From positions 3,758,814-3,822,813 of the forward strand of contig CP011806.1 in assembly GCA_001664505.1 (NCBI GenBank): 64,000 nucleotides of DNA, read 5' to 3'. Origin of the DNA: Acidobacteria bacterium Mor1 (lineage in GTDB: Bacteria > Acidobacteriota > Polarisedimenticolia > Polarisedimenticolales > Polarisedimenticolaceae). Position numbers and translations under genes: made by a program. A model generated the notes under the pieces. That model did not search any database. It saw only the letters and a list, made by a program, of their open reading frames with translations, and was not told the DNA's origin. This document shows, one piece after another, positions 8,483 to 17,260 of the stretch (within the stretch, counting starts at the first letter, position 1; each line of letters starts with the position of its first letter).

Positions 8483-9547
8483 ATGGACTTCACCCTGGAT
8501 AGCCACGGCGACCTTCCCGGCCCGCTGGGCGGGGATCCGGTCTGGGATGCCCCGTCCCTGGTCGAGCGCCCCGAATGGAACCATCAGCTCGACGGGACCG
8601 AGCAGGCGGAGCTGCGCGCTCTCGCTTCCGCGCTCGACTCCCGGGAAGGGGAGCCGTCGGTCGAGGGCAAGCCGATGAGCGAGCTCACCGTCGCCGAGCT
8701 GCCGCTGCCCACCCTCGGCGCCAGGCTCGAGGAGATCGGTCGGCAACTGGAACATGGCGCCGGCGCCGTGCGGCTACGGGGCTTCCCTATCGAGGGGCTC
8801 GGCGAGACCGAGGCGCGCCTGCTCTACTGGGCGATGGCGATCCGCATGGGCACTCCCGTCTCACAGAGCGCCGGCGGCGAACGGATCTTCAGCGTGCGCG
8901 ACGCCGGCTTCGGCAACGACGATCCGCGTTCCCGGGGGCCGAACACCGCCAAGCGGCTGACCTTTCACACCGACCGGGCCGACGTGGTCGGATTCCTTTG
9001 CCTTCAGCCCGCAAAGGAAGGGGGCGAGAACGAGATCGCATCGTCCAAGACGGTGTACAACGCCATCCTGGCGAAGCGGCCCGATCTGCTCACGGCGTTG
9101 ATGGAGCCCTTCTACTACCTGCGCCACACCGTGGACTCGGGGAACGACCGTCCGTGGTGCCGTCTTCCGGTGTTCTCGTTCCGCGAGGGGCACTTCGCCT
9201 GCTGCTTGCTGCGGGTGTTGATCGAACGGGCTCACGCTCACCCCGATCTTCCCGATCTCACGCCGCGGCAGATCGAAGCCCTCGACATGGTCGAGTCCCT
9301 GGCAGCGGACCCGCGGCACAACGTGCGCTTCATGCAGAAGAGCGGCGATCTGATCTGGCTCAACAACTGGGTGATCCTGCACAAGCGTCAGGCCTTCGTC
9401 GATTGGCCCGAACTCGATCGGCGCCGGCACATCCTGCGGCTGTGGCTTTCCATGCCCGAGAGCCGCCCGTTGGACCCGTTGTTCGCCGATCACTTCGGCA
9501 CCGCCGAGGCGGGTGCTCTACGGGGAGGCATGCGCGCCCGGAGCTGA
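8483..9547 (+). CDS. TauD/TfdA-like Fe(II)/2-oxoglutarate-dependent oxygenase
   Basis: A 354-residue cytoplasmic oxygenase of the TauD/TfdA (clavaminate synthase-like) superfamily. The facial triad is visible: 'LTFHTDRADVVGFLCL' gives His162 and Asp164, and 'WVILHKRQAF' gives His300. The 2-oxoglutarate-binding Arg is in 'RRRHILRLWLSM' (about 316). 'GAVRLRGFPIEG' near residue 95 is the typical entry of the family. Members hydroxylate small molecules such as taurine, carnitine precursors or natural-product intermediates; the substrate here cannot be read. It is an isolated gene with OmpW downstream. Confidence 0.85.
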   Translation: MDFTLDSHGDLPGPLGGDPVWDAPSLVERPEWNHQLDGTEQAELRALASALDSREGEPSVEGKPMSELTVAELPLPTLGARLEEIGRQLEHGAGAVRLRGFPIEGLGETEARLLYWAMAIRMGTPVSQSAGGERIFSVRDAGFGNDDPRSRGPNTAKRLTFHTDRADVVGFLCLQPAKEGGENEIASSKTVYNAILAKRPDLLTALMEPFYYLRHTVDSGNDRPWCRLPVFSFREGHFACCLLRVLIERAHAHPDLPDLTPRQIEALDMVESLAADPRHNVRFMQKSGDLIWLNNWVILHKRQAFVDWPELDRRRHILRLWLSMPESRPLDPLFADHFGTAEAGALRGGMRARS

Positions 9548-9680
9548 CCGCCCGAGCAGATTCGCGCCCTTCTCACAACGGAAAATCGTGACCGAAGCGG
9601 TCTCCTGTCCGCTGGCGGCGTGCCCGCGAGACGCGCTCGAATGCGCTCTACGCCAGTAGGCATCGCAAAGGGAGACACGC

Positions 9681-10307
9681 ATGAGCAAGTCGAGATTCAC
9701 CATCACCGTCCTGAGCCTGATCCTGGCTTTCAGCATCCTGGCGCCGGTCGTTTCGGCCGACGCCGGCGACTGGGTCGTCCGCACCCGGTTGATCTTCATC
9801 GAACCCGATGACGGCGCCACCGGCGTGCTCGAAACCGACCTCAACGCCGGCGTCGAGAGTGACGTGACCGTCGAGTTCGACGCGACCTACTTCTTCACCG
9901 ATCGCTTCGCCATCGAGGGCATCCTGGCCACCGCGTCCCAGGAAGTAGTGGTCAACGACGGGAGCGGCGAGACCAGCCTCGGCAGCGTGCTTCACGCTCC
10001 GGCGACCTTCCTGGCCCAGTACCACTTCGGCGGCGACGGCAAGTTCCATCCCTACGTCGGCCTGGGCATCAACTACACGATCTTCTACGACGAATCCGGC
10101 GACCTCACGACCCTCGACCTGGATAGCGGCAGCTTCGGACCCGCCGCTCAGTTCGGCGTCGACGTCGACCTCAGCGAGAACAAGGTCTTCAACTTCGACC
10201 TCAAGTACGCCGAGATCGAAACCGACGTCGCCTCCATGGGCACCAACCTCGGCACCGTCGAGGTCAACCCGCTGATCGTCGGCTTCGGTTTCGGATTCCG
10301 CTTCTGA
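9681..10307 (+). CDS. OmpW-family outer-membrane beta-barrel protein
   Basis: A 208-residue protein with a clear signal peptide (residues 1-26, 'FTITVLSLILAFSILAPVVS' then ADA). Its alternating strands are typical of OmpW: 'WVVRTRLIFIEPDD', 'FTDRFAIEGILATASQEV', 'APATFLAQYHFGGDGKFHPY', 'GLGINYTIFYDE', and the end 'NPLIVGFGFGFRF' with the terminal aromatic Phe used for barrel insertion. OmpW proteins are 8-stranded barrels that pass small hydrophobic molecules. It implies a diderm cell. The start is supported by AAGGGAGA upstream. It is convergent with modC. Confidence 0.88.
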   Translation: MSKSRFTITVLSLILAFSILAPVVSADAGDWVVRTRLIFIEPDDGATGVLETDLNAGVESDVTVEFDATYFFTDRFAIEGILATASQEVVVNDGSGETSLGSVLHAPATFLAQYHFGGDGKFHPYVGLGINYTIFYDESGDLTTLDLDSGSFGPAAQFGVDVDLSENKVFNFDLKYAEIETDVASMGTNLGTVEVNPLIVGFGFGFRF

Positions 10308-10329
10308 CGCCGAGTCCGTAGGGACGGGC

Positions 10330-11466
10330 TCAGTCGGAGTCCAGTCCGGCGGTCTTGATCAGAGCGAAAACATCGGCGCCCGGTTGTAGCTCGAGTTCCT
10401 CTGCCGAGGCTCGAGTCAGCCGGGCGCGGATCGTTTTGCCGCCGACGGACAGGCTGACCGAGGTGAAGGCACTTCCCTCCTCGGGTTCCACCGCCGCGAC
10501 CCGGGCCGGCAGCACGTTGCGGATGCTGATTCCCCGCGGCCGCTCCAGGGCGATCACCACATCCCGGGCCAGGATGCGCACCCGCACTGGATCTCCCACC
10601 GCCGGTCCCTGGACCCGAGGCACGACCAGGTGTTGATCTCCCTGGTGTTGGCCACCCGGGGTTTCGTCAACGAGGCTTGCGTCATCGAGGGCGATGCGGC
10701 TCAGCCCCAAGCGCTCGTCGTGACCGTCGAGTCTGCCGTCGATCAGCGAGCTAGCGCCGAAGCGGCCGGTCCAGCTGTCGAGATCGAGCCGCTGCAGGAT
10801 CTCCGACGGATCGCCGTGAGCCTGGACCCTGCCGTCGGCGAGCAGCAGCACCCGTCCCGCCAATCGCACCACCTCCTCGATGGAGTGGCTGACGTAGATC
10901 GCCGGCAGTCCGAAGCGTTCGGGTAGGCGTTCGAGGTAGGGCAGGATCTCCTGCTTCCGTTCGTGGTCCAGCGCCGCCAGCGGTTCATCCAGCATCAACA
11001 GCCGCGGCCTGCTCAGAAGGGTGCGTCCCAGGGCGACCCGCTGCCGTTCCCCGCCGGACAATCCGTCGACCCGTCGATTCAACAGCGGCCCCAGGTCGAG
11101 GGCGTCGACGACCTCCCGGCGTGCGGGCTGCGTCCCACGCTTGCGGCTGCGGGTCTCGGCGAAGTCCAGGTTGCCGGCGACATCGAGGTGGGTGAACAGC
11201 CGCGCATCCTGGAACATCAAGCCAGCCGGCCGGTGATGGGCCGCGAGATCGATCCCCCGCGCTTCGTCGAACCAGACCTCGTCGCCGATGGCGACCCGTC
11301 CGCGGCGTGGTTGCTCCAGCCCGGCGATGGTGCGCAGCAGCGTGCTCTTGCCGCCGCCGCTGGGGCCGAACAGCACCGTCACTCCGTCGAGGGCCACCCG
11401 CTCGTCGACGGCCAGTTCGAAGCCGGGGTATCCCAGCTCGACGTTGAGCTGCAGCTCAGCGCACAT
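10330..11466 (-). CDS. modC: Molybdate ABC transporter ATP-binding protein ModC
   Basis: A 378-residue ATPase of the molybdate importer. Walker A GPSGGGKST is at 34-42, the signature is 'LSGGERQRVALGR', Walker B is 'RLLMLDEPLAALDHE', and the H-loop is 'IYVSHSIEEV'. The C-terminal about 130 residues end in a TOBE/Mop-like domain ('LPARVAAVEPEEGSAFTSVS' and 'IRARLTRASAEELELQPG'), which distinguishes ModC from other importers. ATG 11466 is chosen; the longer open frame merely runs inside modB. It overlaps the modB stop by 11 nt, so it is translationally coupled as the third gene of modABC. Confidence 0.92.
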   Translation of the reverse strand: MCAELQLNVELGYPGFELAVDERVALDGVTVLFGPSGGGKSTLLRTIAGLEQPRRGRVAIGDEVWFDEARGIDLAAHHRPAGLMFQDARLFTHLDVAGNLDFAETRSRKRGTQPARREVVDALDLGPLLNRRVDGLSGGERQRVALGRTLLSRPRLLMLDEPLAALDHERKQEILPYLERLPERFGLPAIYVSHSIEEVVRLAGRVLLLADGRVQAHGDPSEILQRLDLDSWTGRFGASSLIDGRLDGHDERLGLSRIALDDASLVDETPGGQHQGDQHLVVPRVQGPAVGDPVRVRILARDVVIALERPRGISIRNVLPARVAAVEPEEGSAFTSVSLSVGGKTIRARLTRASAEELELQPGADVFALIKTAGLDSD

Positions 11467-12133
11467 GAAAGCGGGCCCGGCGGTTGAGGGCGTAGACGGA
11501 GAGCAACACGGCGAATGAGAAGAGCAGCAACCCGGCGGAGAGCACGTGGGCTTCGCTGTAGCGCAGGGTCTCGACATGCTCGTAGATCGCGATGGAGAGC
11601 ACCCGGGTGCGGCCGGGGATGTTGCCGCCGACCATCAGCACCACGCCGAACTCGCCTATGGTGTGGGCGAAACTCAGCACCGCCGCGGTGACGAAACCAC
11701 GCAGCGATGCGGGGATGACCACCGAGCGAAAGGTGTCGAAGGGGGCGGCGCCGAGGGTCGCCGCTGCTTCCAGCGGGCCCCGCCCCAACCCTTCGAAGGC
11801 GCCCTGGAGTGGCTGCACGGCAAAGGGCAGCGAGTAGAGCAACGAGGCCACGACCAGTCCCGCAAAGGAGAAGGTCAGGGTGTTGCCGGTGAGCCGAACC
11901 CAGAAGCTCCCGATGGGTGCCTCGGGGTTGAGCATTACCAGCAAGTAGAACCCCAGCACCGTCGGCGGCAGCACCAGCGGAAGGGCGGTGATCGCCTCGA
12001 TCACAGGGCGTAGCCGGGAGCGGGTGGTGGCGAGCCACCAGGCCAGGGGAGTCCCCAGGAGCAACAGCAGCAGGGTGGTCACCGTCGCCAGCAGCAGCGT
12101 CAGGCGAATCGGCGCCAGGTCGGGCCAGCTCAC
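11456..12133 (-). CDS. modB: Molybdate ABC transporter permease ModB
   Basis: A 225-residue inner-membrane permease with about five transmembrane segments ('LLLATVTTLLLLLLGTPLAW', 'LPLVLPPTVLGFYLLVML', and so on) and the EAA loop 'EAAATLGAAPFDTFRSVVIP', followed by 'FAHTIGEFGVVLMVGGNIPG', the ModB-typical segment. It starts with GTG at 12133, overlapping the modA stop (GTGA), and overlaps modC by 11 nt. It forms the membrane channel of the molybdate importer with ModC. Confidence 0.92.
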   Translation of the reverse strand: MSWPDLAPIRLTLLLATVTTLLLLLLGTPLAWWLATTRSRLRPVIEAITALPLVLPPTVLGFYLLVMLNPEAPIGSFWVRLTGNTLTFSFAGLVVASLLYSLPFAVQPLQGAFEGLGRGPLEAAATLGAAPFDTFRSVVIPASLRGFVTAAVLSFAHTIGEFGVVLMVGGNIPGRTRVLSIAIYEHVETLRYSEAHVLSAGLLLFSFAVLLSVYALNRRARFHVR

Positions 12134-12963
12134 GGGAGGTCGTACCCCAGCGCGGCGATCCTGGAGCGCGCTTCCTCGCTGCGCAGGAACACGAGGAAGG
12201 CGGCGGCGGCCTCTGCATCGGTGGCGCGCTTCAGCAGGACCGCGTCCTGGCGGATCGGCTGGTGGAGTGCAGCGGGGACCGGCCAGCGAGTCCCACCGGC
12301 GCCGCTACGGCCGAGTCCGCCGTCGCCCTGGCCGAGCTGGGCCTGAGCGACGAAACCGAGTTCGGCGTTGCCCGAGGCGACCAGGGCGTAGGCCTGGGCG
12401 ATGTTCTCTCCGCGCACCAGCCTGGGACGCAGGCTCTCGAGTACGCCCAGGGATTGCATCGTCTCCTCGGCGGCGCGGCCGTAGGGGGCCAGCTCCGGAT
12501 GGGCGATGGCCAGTTTGCGGAAGCGACCGGCTTCGAGCCAGGCCGAACCCTGCTGGTCGCCTGTCCCACTGTCTGTCGGGGCACCGCTGCGGTACCACAA
12601 CACCAGCCGCCCCAGCGCGTAGGTGAATCGAGAGCCGTCGACGGCCAGCCCATCCTGCTCGAGCCGCTCGGGCCGCGCGGCGTCGGCGGCCAGCAGTACG
12701 TCGTAAGGGGCGCCGTGGCGAATCTGGGCGTAGAGCTTTCCGGTGGAACCGGTGACGAGCGTCAGTCGATGGCCGCTCCGGGTCTCGAAGTCATCGCGAA
12801 GTTGTTCCAGGGCGCCGCTGAAGTTGGAGGCCACCGCCACGCGGACTTCACCGGCGGTCAGCGGCGTGAGCATCACCCACACGGCAAACAACGTGCGAAG
12901 GATCACGAACTTCGAGGCTCCTGTCGGCCTGGGTTGCGGGGCGATCGACCCGAATCGTTCCAC
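12130..12963 (-). CDS. modA: Molybdate-binding periplasmic protein ModA
   Basis: A 277-residue substrate-binding protein. 'VRVAVASNFSGALEQLRDDF' is the ModA entry with the oxyanion-binding Ser; 'TLVTGSTGKLYAQIRHGAPY' supplies the second oxyanion loop, and 'DVLLAADAARPERLEQDGLA' and 'GENIAQAYALVASGNAELGF' are family features. The hydrophobic segment 'FVILRTLFAVWVMLTPLTAG' is the signal peptide. Start: GTG 12963 puts 18 residues before it; an in-frame GTG at 12906 would begin right at the hydrophobic core. TAGGCT on the minus strand (12975-12970) lies 6 nt before GTG 12963 with no Shine-Dalgarno, so this could be another leaderless start. It lies 39 nt after the BNR-type gene on the same strand. 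Confidence 0.9.
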   Translation of the reverse strand: MERFGSIAPQPRPTGASKFVILRTLFAVWVMLTPLTAGEVRVAVASNFSGALEQLRDDFETRSGHRLTLVTGSTGKLYAQIRHGAPYDVLLAADAARPERLEQDGLAVDGSRFTYALGRLVLWYRSGAPTDSGTGDQQGSAWLEAGRFRKLAIAHPELAPYGRAAEETMQSLGVLESLRPRLVRGENIAQAYALVASGNAELGFVAQAQLGQGDGGLGRSGAGGTRWPVPAALHQPIRQDAVLLKRATDAEAAAAFLVFLRSEEARSRIAALGYDLP

Positions 12964-13002
12964 GCGAGGAGCCTATCACTCGCCCAGGGGCGCCGGCAGC
13001 CG

Positions 13003-15153
13003 CTAGGGACAGATCGAGGTGGAGATCGCGACCCGGCACGCTTCGATGCCGGCGGCTCGCTCGGCACCTGCCGAATCCTGCCCGAGGGAGCCGCTCTCAT
13101 CGCCGTCGTAGGGGGCGACCAGGAAGTACCGGTCCCCGGCCGCGGGCAGGATCACCTCGACCCGGTCCGCTCCGTCGTCAAAGCAGTCGACGGCGGTGTG
13201 GCTCGCGAAACTGCCCAGGGTGCCCTCGTAGATCCCGTAGCCGAGGGCCCCGTCTAGACAGGCGGCATTCCAGGAGAGGGTTACGGATCCGTCGCCGTTG
13301 TGCGCCAGCGCGAGGCCGTCGACCGCACCGGGGCCGGCGTCCGAGCGCAGCAGGGCCTCCAGTCGCGGGTGCGAGGCCTGGTGGGCGTGCTCCCGGGAGG
13401 CGAAGTGCACGATGTGGCCGCTGCCGTTCTGCGCCGAGACGATGCGGAGGGACAGCAAGCCGTCCAGGGCCGCTTCGCTGCGGACTGCGGAGGTGATGTC
13501 GAAGACCACCGGCAACTCGTCGACGAATCCGGTGTGGCTCGCGATGACCGTGCCCGCCACGGTGGGACGGTTGCTCCAGTTCATCGCCGCCTCGTCCCAG
13601 CCGTCGTCGTCGATGCGCTCCAGGTGAACTTCGGTGGTCGCCGCGTCGGCCCCCACGGCGATCGGGGTTAGCGTCAGCGAGACCGATTCGGCCTCGCCCA
13701 GGCCGGCGACGTTCAGCCGCAGGTAGCTCTCCCGATTGAAGTCTTCCCGGTCGTCCTTGACCAGCAGGCGGTCGTCGCTCCCGTAATTGTCCAGAGCGTA
13801 GATGCCGTCGCGAACGTAGGTGTCGAAGCGCGCGCCGCGAATATCGGTCGCCGGGTCCGCCGGGGGCAGGAAGGCGACGGGGTCCCACTCCAGCACGTTG
13901 ACGCTGCCGTCGATCCGGTGCTGGTAGAAGATGTTGACCAGACCGTCCCCCAACTCGAAGCGCCGCCGGTCGAAGGTCGGATCGTTCCCCTTGAACTCGT
14001 CGGCCAGATCGACGAAGTCCCACACCGCGCGGTCGGGGTCGCTGGAGTACGCCAGCCGCAGCTTTCGCGACTCGACGTAGAAGATCAACACCCGGTCGTA
14101 GCGGTCGACCAGCACCAGCGGCCGGGTCCAGCCGATGGCCTCGGTCACCACCGAGTCCCGCCATGTGCTGCCGTCGAACCAGGTCAGCATGATGCGGCGG
14201 CCGTCGCCGGGGTCGTAGTACTGGGCGATCATCGGCCGGTCGAACCGATCCACCGCCATGTGGCATTGGTTGGCGATGTAGGAGTCGGTCGGGATGGTGC
14301 GCACGATCTCGGCGGTGTCCTCGGTGATCGGCATCCCGTAGGGGCTGCCGTCGCCTCGCTCCCAGCTGGCCGCCAGGTCCGGCGAGCGGGCGTAGAGCTG
14401 GTCCTTGTTGGCGTCGGGCCCTCCCGCCTCTTCCCTCCAGGTCCATGTCCAGTGCAGGCGCCCCTGGCCGTCGAGCACCATGCCGTTGGGGTAGGCGTTG
14501 ACGGTGTCTCCGGGGCGGCGGCCGAACAGCGCCGGATCGTGGAGCAGCGTCCAGGTCTGGGTGCTGCGTTCGTAGTGCTGGATATAGGTGTCCCCGTTTC
14601 CCGATGAGCCGAGCCGGTAGGTGAACAGCAGATTGCCGTCGGGCAGATGAAAGAACTCGGGATAGGTGACCCTCGAGGTGGTCAGGTCGACGCCGGGGAG
14701 CGGCAGCCGGTCGGTCAGGGTCAAGGCGCCCGGCGCCGTGCTGCGCACGTAGTTCAAGGGTTCGTTGTGCATGCCCCAGGACAGGTGCAGGTAGCCGTCG
14801 CCGTCCACGGCCAGGCTGGCCACCCGGTGGGCATCGCTGATTCCGGCGGTGAGCCCGGTGTTGATCGTGGTCCACACGCTGCTGCCCAGTGTGCGCTTGC
14901 CCAGGATCAGGTCTTCGTTGGGATCGTAGAAGGCGACGAACTGCTGGTCGCCGAAGGTCGCCAGCGGGTCGGTGCGGAAGCTGGTCACGTTGACGTTGCT
15001 GCCGTCGTAGCCGGTCTCGCTGCCGACCGGCACGATCCGCGGTTCCGAGGCGCCCAGGCCGGCCGATGTCAGCAACACGAGGGCGCAAAGGGCCCCCAAC
15101 GGCCGCCACCGGCGGCGCACTGTGGTTCTTCCAAGCGCTTCCTGGCTCTGCAT
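13003..15153 (-). CDS. Exported BNR_4-type protein with CBM96-like and FN3-like domains, candidate polysaccharide lyase
   Basis: A 716-residue exported protein. Signal peptide at about 1-36; residues about 40-420 form a BNR_4 (seven-bladed propeller) domain with 'DAHRVASLAVDGDGYLHLSW' and 'GMHNEPLNYVRS', the His-rich pattern also seen in ulvan-lyase-type (PL24/PL25-like) propellers. Residues about 440-600 look like a CBM96/DNRLRE carbohydrate-binding domain ('RFDTYVRDGIYALDNYGSDD' ... 'ESYLRLNVAG' ... 'MNWSNRPTVAGT'). The last about 90 residues are an FN3-like module ending '...STSICP', also found in the proteins at 57706 and 60653. Lyase activity is inference from fold and motif. The promoter at 15161-15190 leaves no leader. 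It is followed at 39 nt by modA. Confidence 0.75.
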   Translation of the reverse strand: MQSQEALGRTTVRRRWRPLGALCALVLLTSAGLGASEPRIVPVGSETGYDGSNVNVTSFRTDPLATFGDQQFVAFYDPNEDLILGKRTLGSSVWTTINTGLTAGISDAHRVASLAVDGDGYLHLSWGMHNEPLNYVRSTAPGALTLTDRLPLPGVDLTTSRVTYPEFFHLPDGNLLFTYRLGSSGNGDTYIQHYERSTQTWTLLHDPALFGRRPGDTVNAYPNGMVLDGQGRLHWTWTWREEAGGPDANKDQLYARSPDLAASWERGDGSPYGMPITEDTAEIVRTIPTDSYIANQCHMAVDRFDRPMIAQYYDPGDGRRIMLTWFDGSTWRDSVVTEAIGWTRPLVLVDRYDRVLIFYVESRKLRLAYSSDPDRAVWDFVDLADEFKGNDPTFDRRRFELGDGLVNIFYQHRIDGSVNVLEWDPVAFLPPADPATDIRGARFDTYVRDGIYALDNYGSDDRLLVKDDREDFNRESYLRLNVAGLGEAESVSLTLTPIAVGADAATTEVHLERIDDDGWDEAAMNWSNRPTVAGTVIASHTGFVDELPVVFDITSAVRSEAALDGLLSLRIVSAQNGSGHIVHFASREHAHQASHPRLEALLRSDAGPGAVDGLALAHNGDGSVTLSWNAACLDGALGYGIYEGTLGSFASHTAVDCFDDGADRVEVILPAAGDRYFLVAPYDGDESGSLGQDSAGAERAAGIEACRVAISTSICP

Positions 15154-15160
15154 CCCTCTT

Positions 15161-15190
15161 TATGTACCGCGACCGACGCCCACGGTCCAA
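15161..15190 (-). promoter_or_regulatory. Sigma-70-type promoter of the BNR_4 protein gene (leaderless)
   Basis: On the minus strand TTGGAC (15190-15185), 18-nt spacer, TACATA (15166-15161), then 7 nt to the ATG at 15153. The predicted transcription start coincides with the ATG; GAGGG directly abuts the ATG and is too close to act as a Shine-Dalgarno. Confidence 0.5.
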
Positions 15191-15235
15191 CCGCCCTGGA
15201 GTACCCTGTCCACCCGAACCCGGAGGAGACCGACG

Positions 15236-16126
15236 ATGAATCTCGAGAAGACCCTGGAAAAGTCCCAGGAGTTGTTCGACGTCCACCTGATCACCATCGG
15301 CGGCACCAAGGTCACCGCGTGGACGGTGGTGATCTTCCTGGCGATTCTGCTATTCACCCTGATGATCTCCTGGTTCCTCCGCCGGGCGGTCACCCGTTTC
15401 CTCAAACTGCGCAAGGTCGAAGAACGGGGCACCATCGCCGTCACCCGGCGGCTGCTGCACTACATCGTGGTCGCCATCGGTTTCGGCGTGGCGCTTCACA
15501 CCATCGGCATCAACCTGACCGGCCTGTTCGCCGCCGGCGCGATCTTCGCCGTCGGCATCGGCTTCGCCATGCAGAACATCGCCGAGAACTTCGTCTCCGG
15601 CGTGATCCTGCTGGTCGAGCGCTCGATCACCCCCGGGGATGTGCTGCACGTCGACGGCAAGCTGGTGCGGGTCGAGGAGCTGGGCATCCGCGCCACCCGG
15701 GTCCGCACCCGGGACGATGAGGACCTGATCGTGCCCAACGCCAACCTGATCCAGTCGACGGTGACCAACCACACCCTGGAAGACAGCCTCTACCGCGTTC
15801 GCGCCGGGGTCGGCGTGGCCTACGAGACCGACATCGACCGTGCGATGAAGGTGCTGTTGGAGGCGGCCAATGCGATCGAGGGGCGTTCCATGCGCCGGGA
15901 TCCCACGGTAATGCTGCTGGATTTCGCCGACTCGGCGATCGTGCTCGAGGTCTCGGTCTGGGTCGAGGCGCCCTGGGAGTCGGCGGTGGGCCGGTCCGAC
16001 CTGAACCTGACCATCTGGCGGACTTTGAGAGACGCCGGAATCACCATCGCCTTCCCCCAACTCGATGTACATCTGGCACCCGAAGTCGAACAGGGGTTGA
16101 GCCGGAGCAGCAGCCCCGCGGCCTGA
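15236..16126 (+). CDS. MscS-family mechanosensitive channel
   Basis: A 296-residue small-conductance mechanosensitive channel. Transmembrane segments are visible at about 27-45 ('AWTVVIFLAILLFTLMISWF'), 75-92 and the pore helix TM3 about 95-125 ('GLFAAGAIFAVGIGFAMQNI'), followed by the beta domain 'ERSITPGDVLHVDGKLVRVE', 'RDDEDLIVPNANLIQSTVTN' and a C-terminal alpha/beta domain. It relieves hypo-osmotic pressure in the inner membrane. ATG 15236 is preceded by CGGAGGAG; a longer frame to 15122 has no such support. CorA follows 33 nt downstream, so the two are probably cotranscribed. Confidence 0.9.
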   Translation: MNLEKTLEKSQELFDVHLITIGGTKVTAWTVVIFLAILLFTLMISWFLRRAVTRFLKLRKVEERGTIAVTRRLLHYIVVAIGFGVALHTIGINLTGLFAAGAIFAVGIGFAMQNIAENFVSGVILLVERSITPGDVLHVDGKLVRVEELGIRATRVRTRDDEDLIVPNANLIQSTVTNHTLEDSLYRVRAGVGVAYETDIDRAMKVLLEAANAIEGRSMRRDPTVMLLDFADSAIVLEVSVWVEAPWESAVGRSDLNLTIWRTLRDAGITIAFPQLDVHLAPEVEQGLSRSSSPAA

Positions 16127-16159
16127 TCGGGCTCCCGATCCCGGTACGGAGAAGTAGGT

Positions 16160-17257
16160 ATGCCCAAGCGAAAGAGCGACCGGCCCCGCCGCCACCGGAT
16201 TCGGAATCCCCGCCGTATCGTCCCCGGCGCGGCTCCCGGCACCCTGCGTATCGACGAGAACGCGCCTCCCCCCAGGCTTCGGGTGACCGCCTACGACGAT
16301 CGGGGTGCCTTCTTCGATCAGGAGATTTCCCGGGTCGAAGAGCTGGTCGCGCTGCGCGAGAAGTACGCCACGGTCTGGATCGACGTGATCGGATTGGGGG
16401 ACGCGGCGCTGCTCCAGGCACTCGCGGCGGAGCTCGGATTGCACAAGCTGACCCTGGAAGACGTGGTCAATCTCGGACAGCGGCCGAAAGCCGAGGTCTA
16501 CCCGGACTACATCTACGTCGTCGCCCGGGCGGCGCCGGATCGGCCCGGCGAACACTTCGAGCAGATCAGTCTCGTGCTCGGCGAGGGTTGGGTACTCACG
16601 GTGCAGGAGCATCCGCAAAACCCCTTCGACCCCGTGCGTCGCCGGTTGGCGGAGAAAGAAAGCCCGATTCGCTCCCGGGGAGCCGACTACCTGCTCTACG
16701 CGCTGCTCGACTCGATCCTGGATCCATACTTCCCGCTGCTTGACGTCGTACGGGATCGACTCCAGGGGTTGGAGGACGAATCACTCGAACGTCCCGAACA
16801 GGCGACGCTGGGCCACATTCGATCGCTGCGCACCGATCTGTTGGAACTGCGCCGGGTCGTGGCGCCCCATCGCGAGGCGGTCCACACCCTTCTGCGAGGG
16901 GAGCTGCCGCGCATCGGCGATCAGGCACGCCTGTACCTGGCGGACACCTACGACCACGTCGTTCAGATCCTCGAACTGGTCGAGGCCTATCGGGAGCTCG
17001 GGTCCGATCTGATGAACGTCTACCTGACCAGCGTCAGCAACAAGATGAACGAGGTGATGAAGGTGTTGACCATCATCGCCACGATCTTCATCCCGCTCAG
17101 TTTCGTGGCGGGGATCTACGGCATGAACTTCGACACCGGTTCGCCGTGGAACATGCCTGAGTTGTCCTGGCGCTTCGGCTATCCGGCGGTGCTGGGGGGC
17201 ATGGCGGCCGCGCTGATCGGGCTGGTGCTGTACTTCCGGCGCAAGGGCTGGCTCTAG
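16160..17257 (+). CDS. corA: CorA-family magnesium/cobalt transporter
   Basis: A 365-residue metal-ion channel. A long cytoplasmic N-terminal domain includes 'ATVWIDVIGLGDAALLQALA' and 'LHKLTLEDVVNLGQRPKAEV'; the C-terminus has two transmembrane helices, the first ending in the signature YGMNF (GMN at 321-323) and the second 'FGYPAVLGGMAAALIGLVLY', followed by a basic end 'FRRKGWL'. This is standard for CorA pentamers. The N-terminus is unusually basic ('MPKRKSDRPRRHRIRNPRR'). GGAG lies before ATG. It is downstream of the MscS gene and convergent with xdhC, only 3 nt between stops. Confidence 0.92.
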   Translation: MPKRKSDRPRRHRIRNPRRIVPGAAPGTLRIDENAPPPRLRVTAYDDRGAFFDQEISRVEELVALREKYATVWIDVIGLGDAALLQALAAELGLHKLTLEDVVNLGQRPKAEVYPDYIYVVARAAPDRPGEHFEQISLVLGEGWVLTVQEHPQNPFDPVRRRLAEKESPIRSRGADYLLYALLDSILDPYFPLLDVVRDRLQGLEDESLERPEQATLGHIRSLRTDLLELRRVVAPHREAVHTLLRGELPRIGDQARLYLADTYDHVVQILELVEAYRELGSDLMNVYLTSVSNKMNEVMKVLTIIATIFIPLSFVAGIYGMNFDTGSPWNMPELSWRFGYPAVLGGMAAALIGLVLYFRRKGWL

Positions 17258-17260
17258 CGG

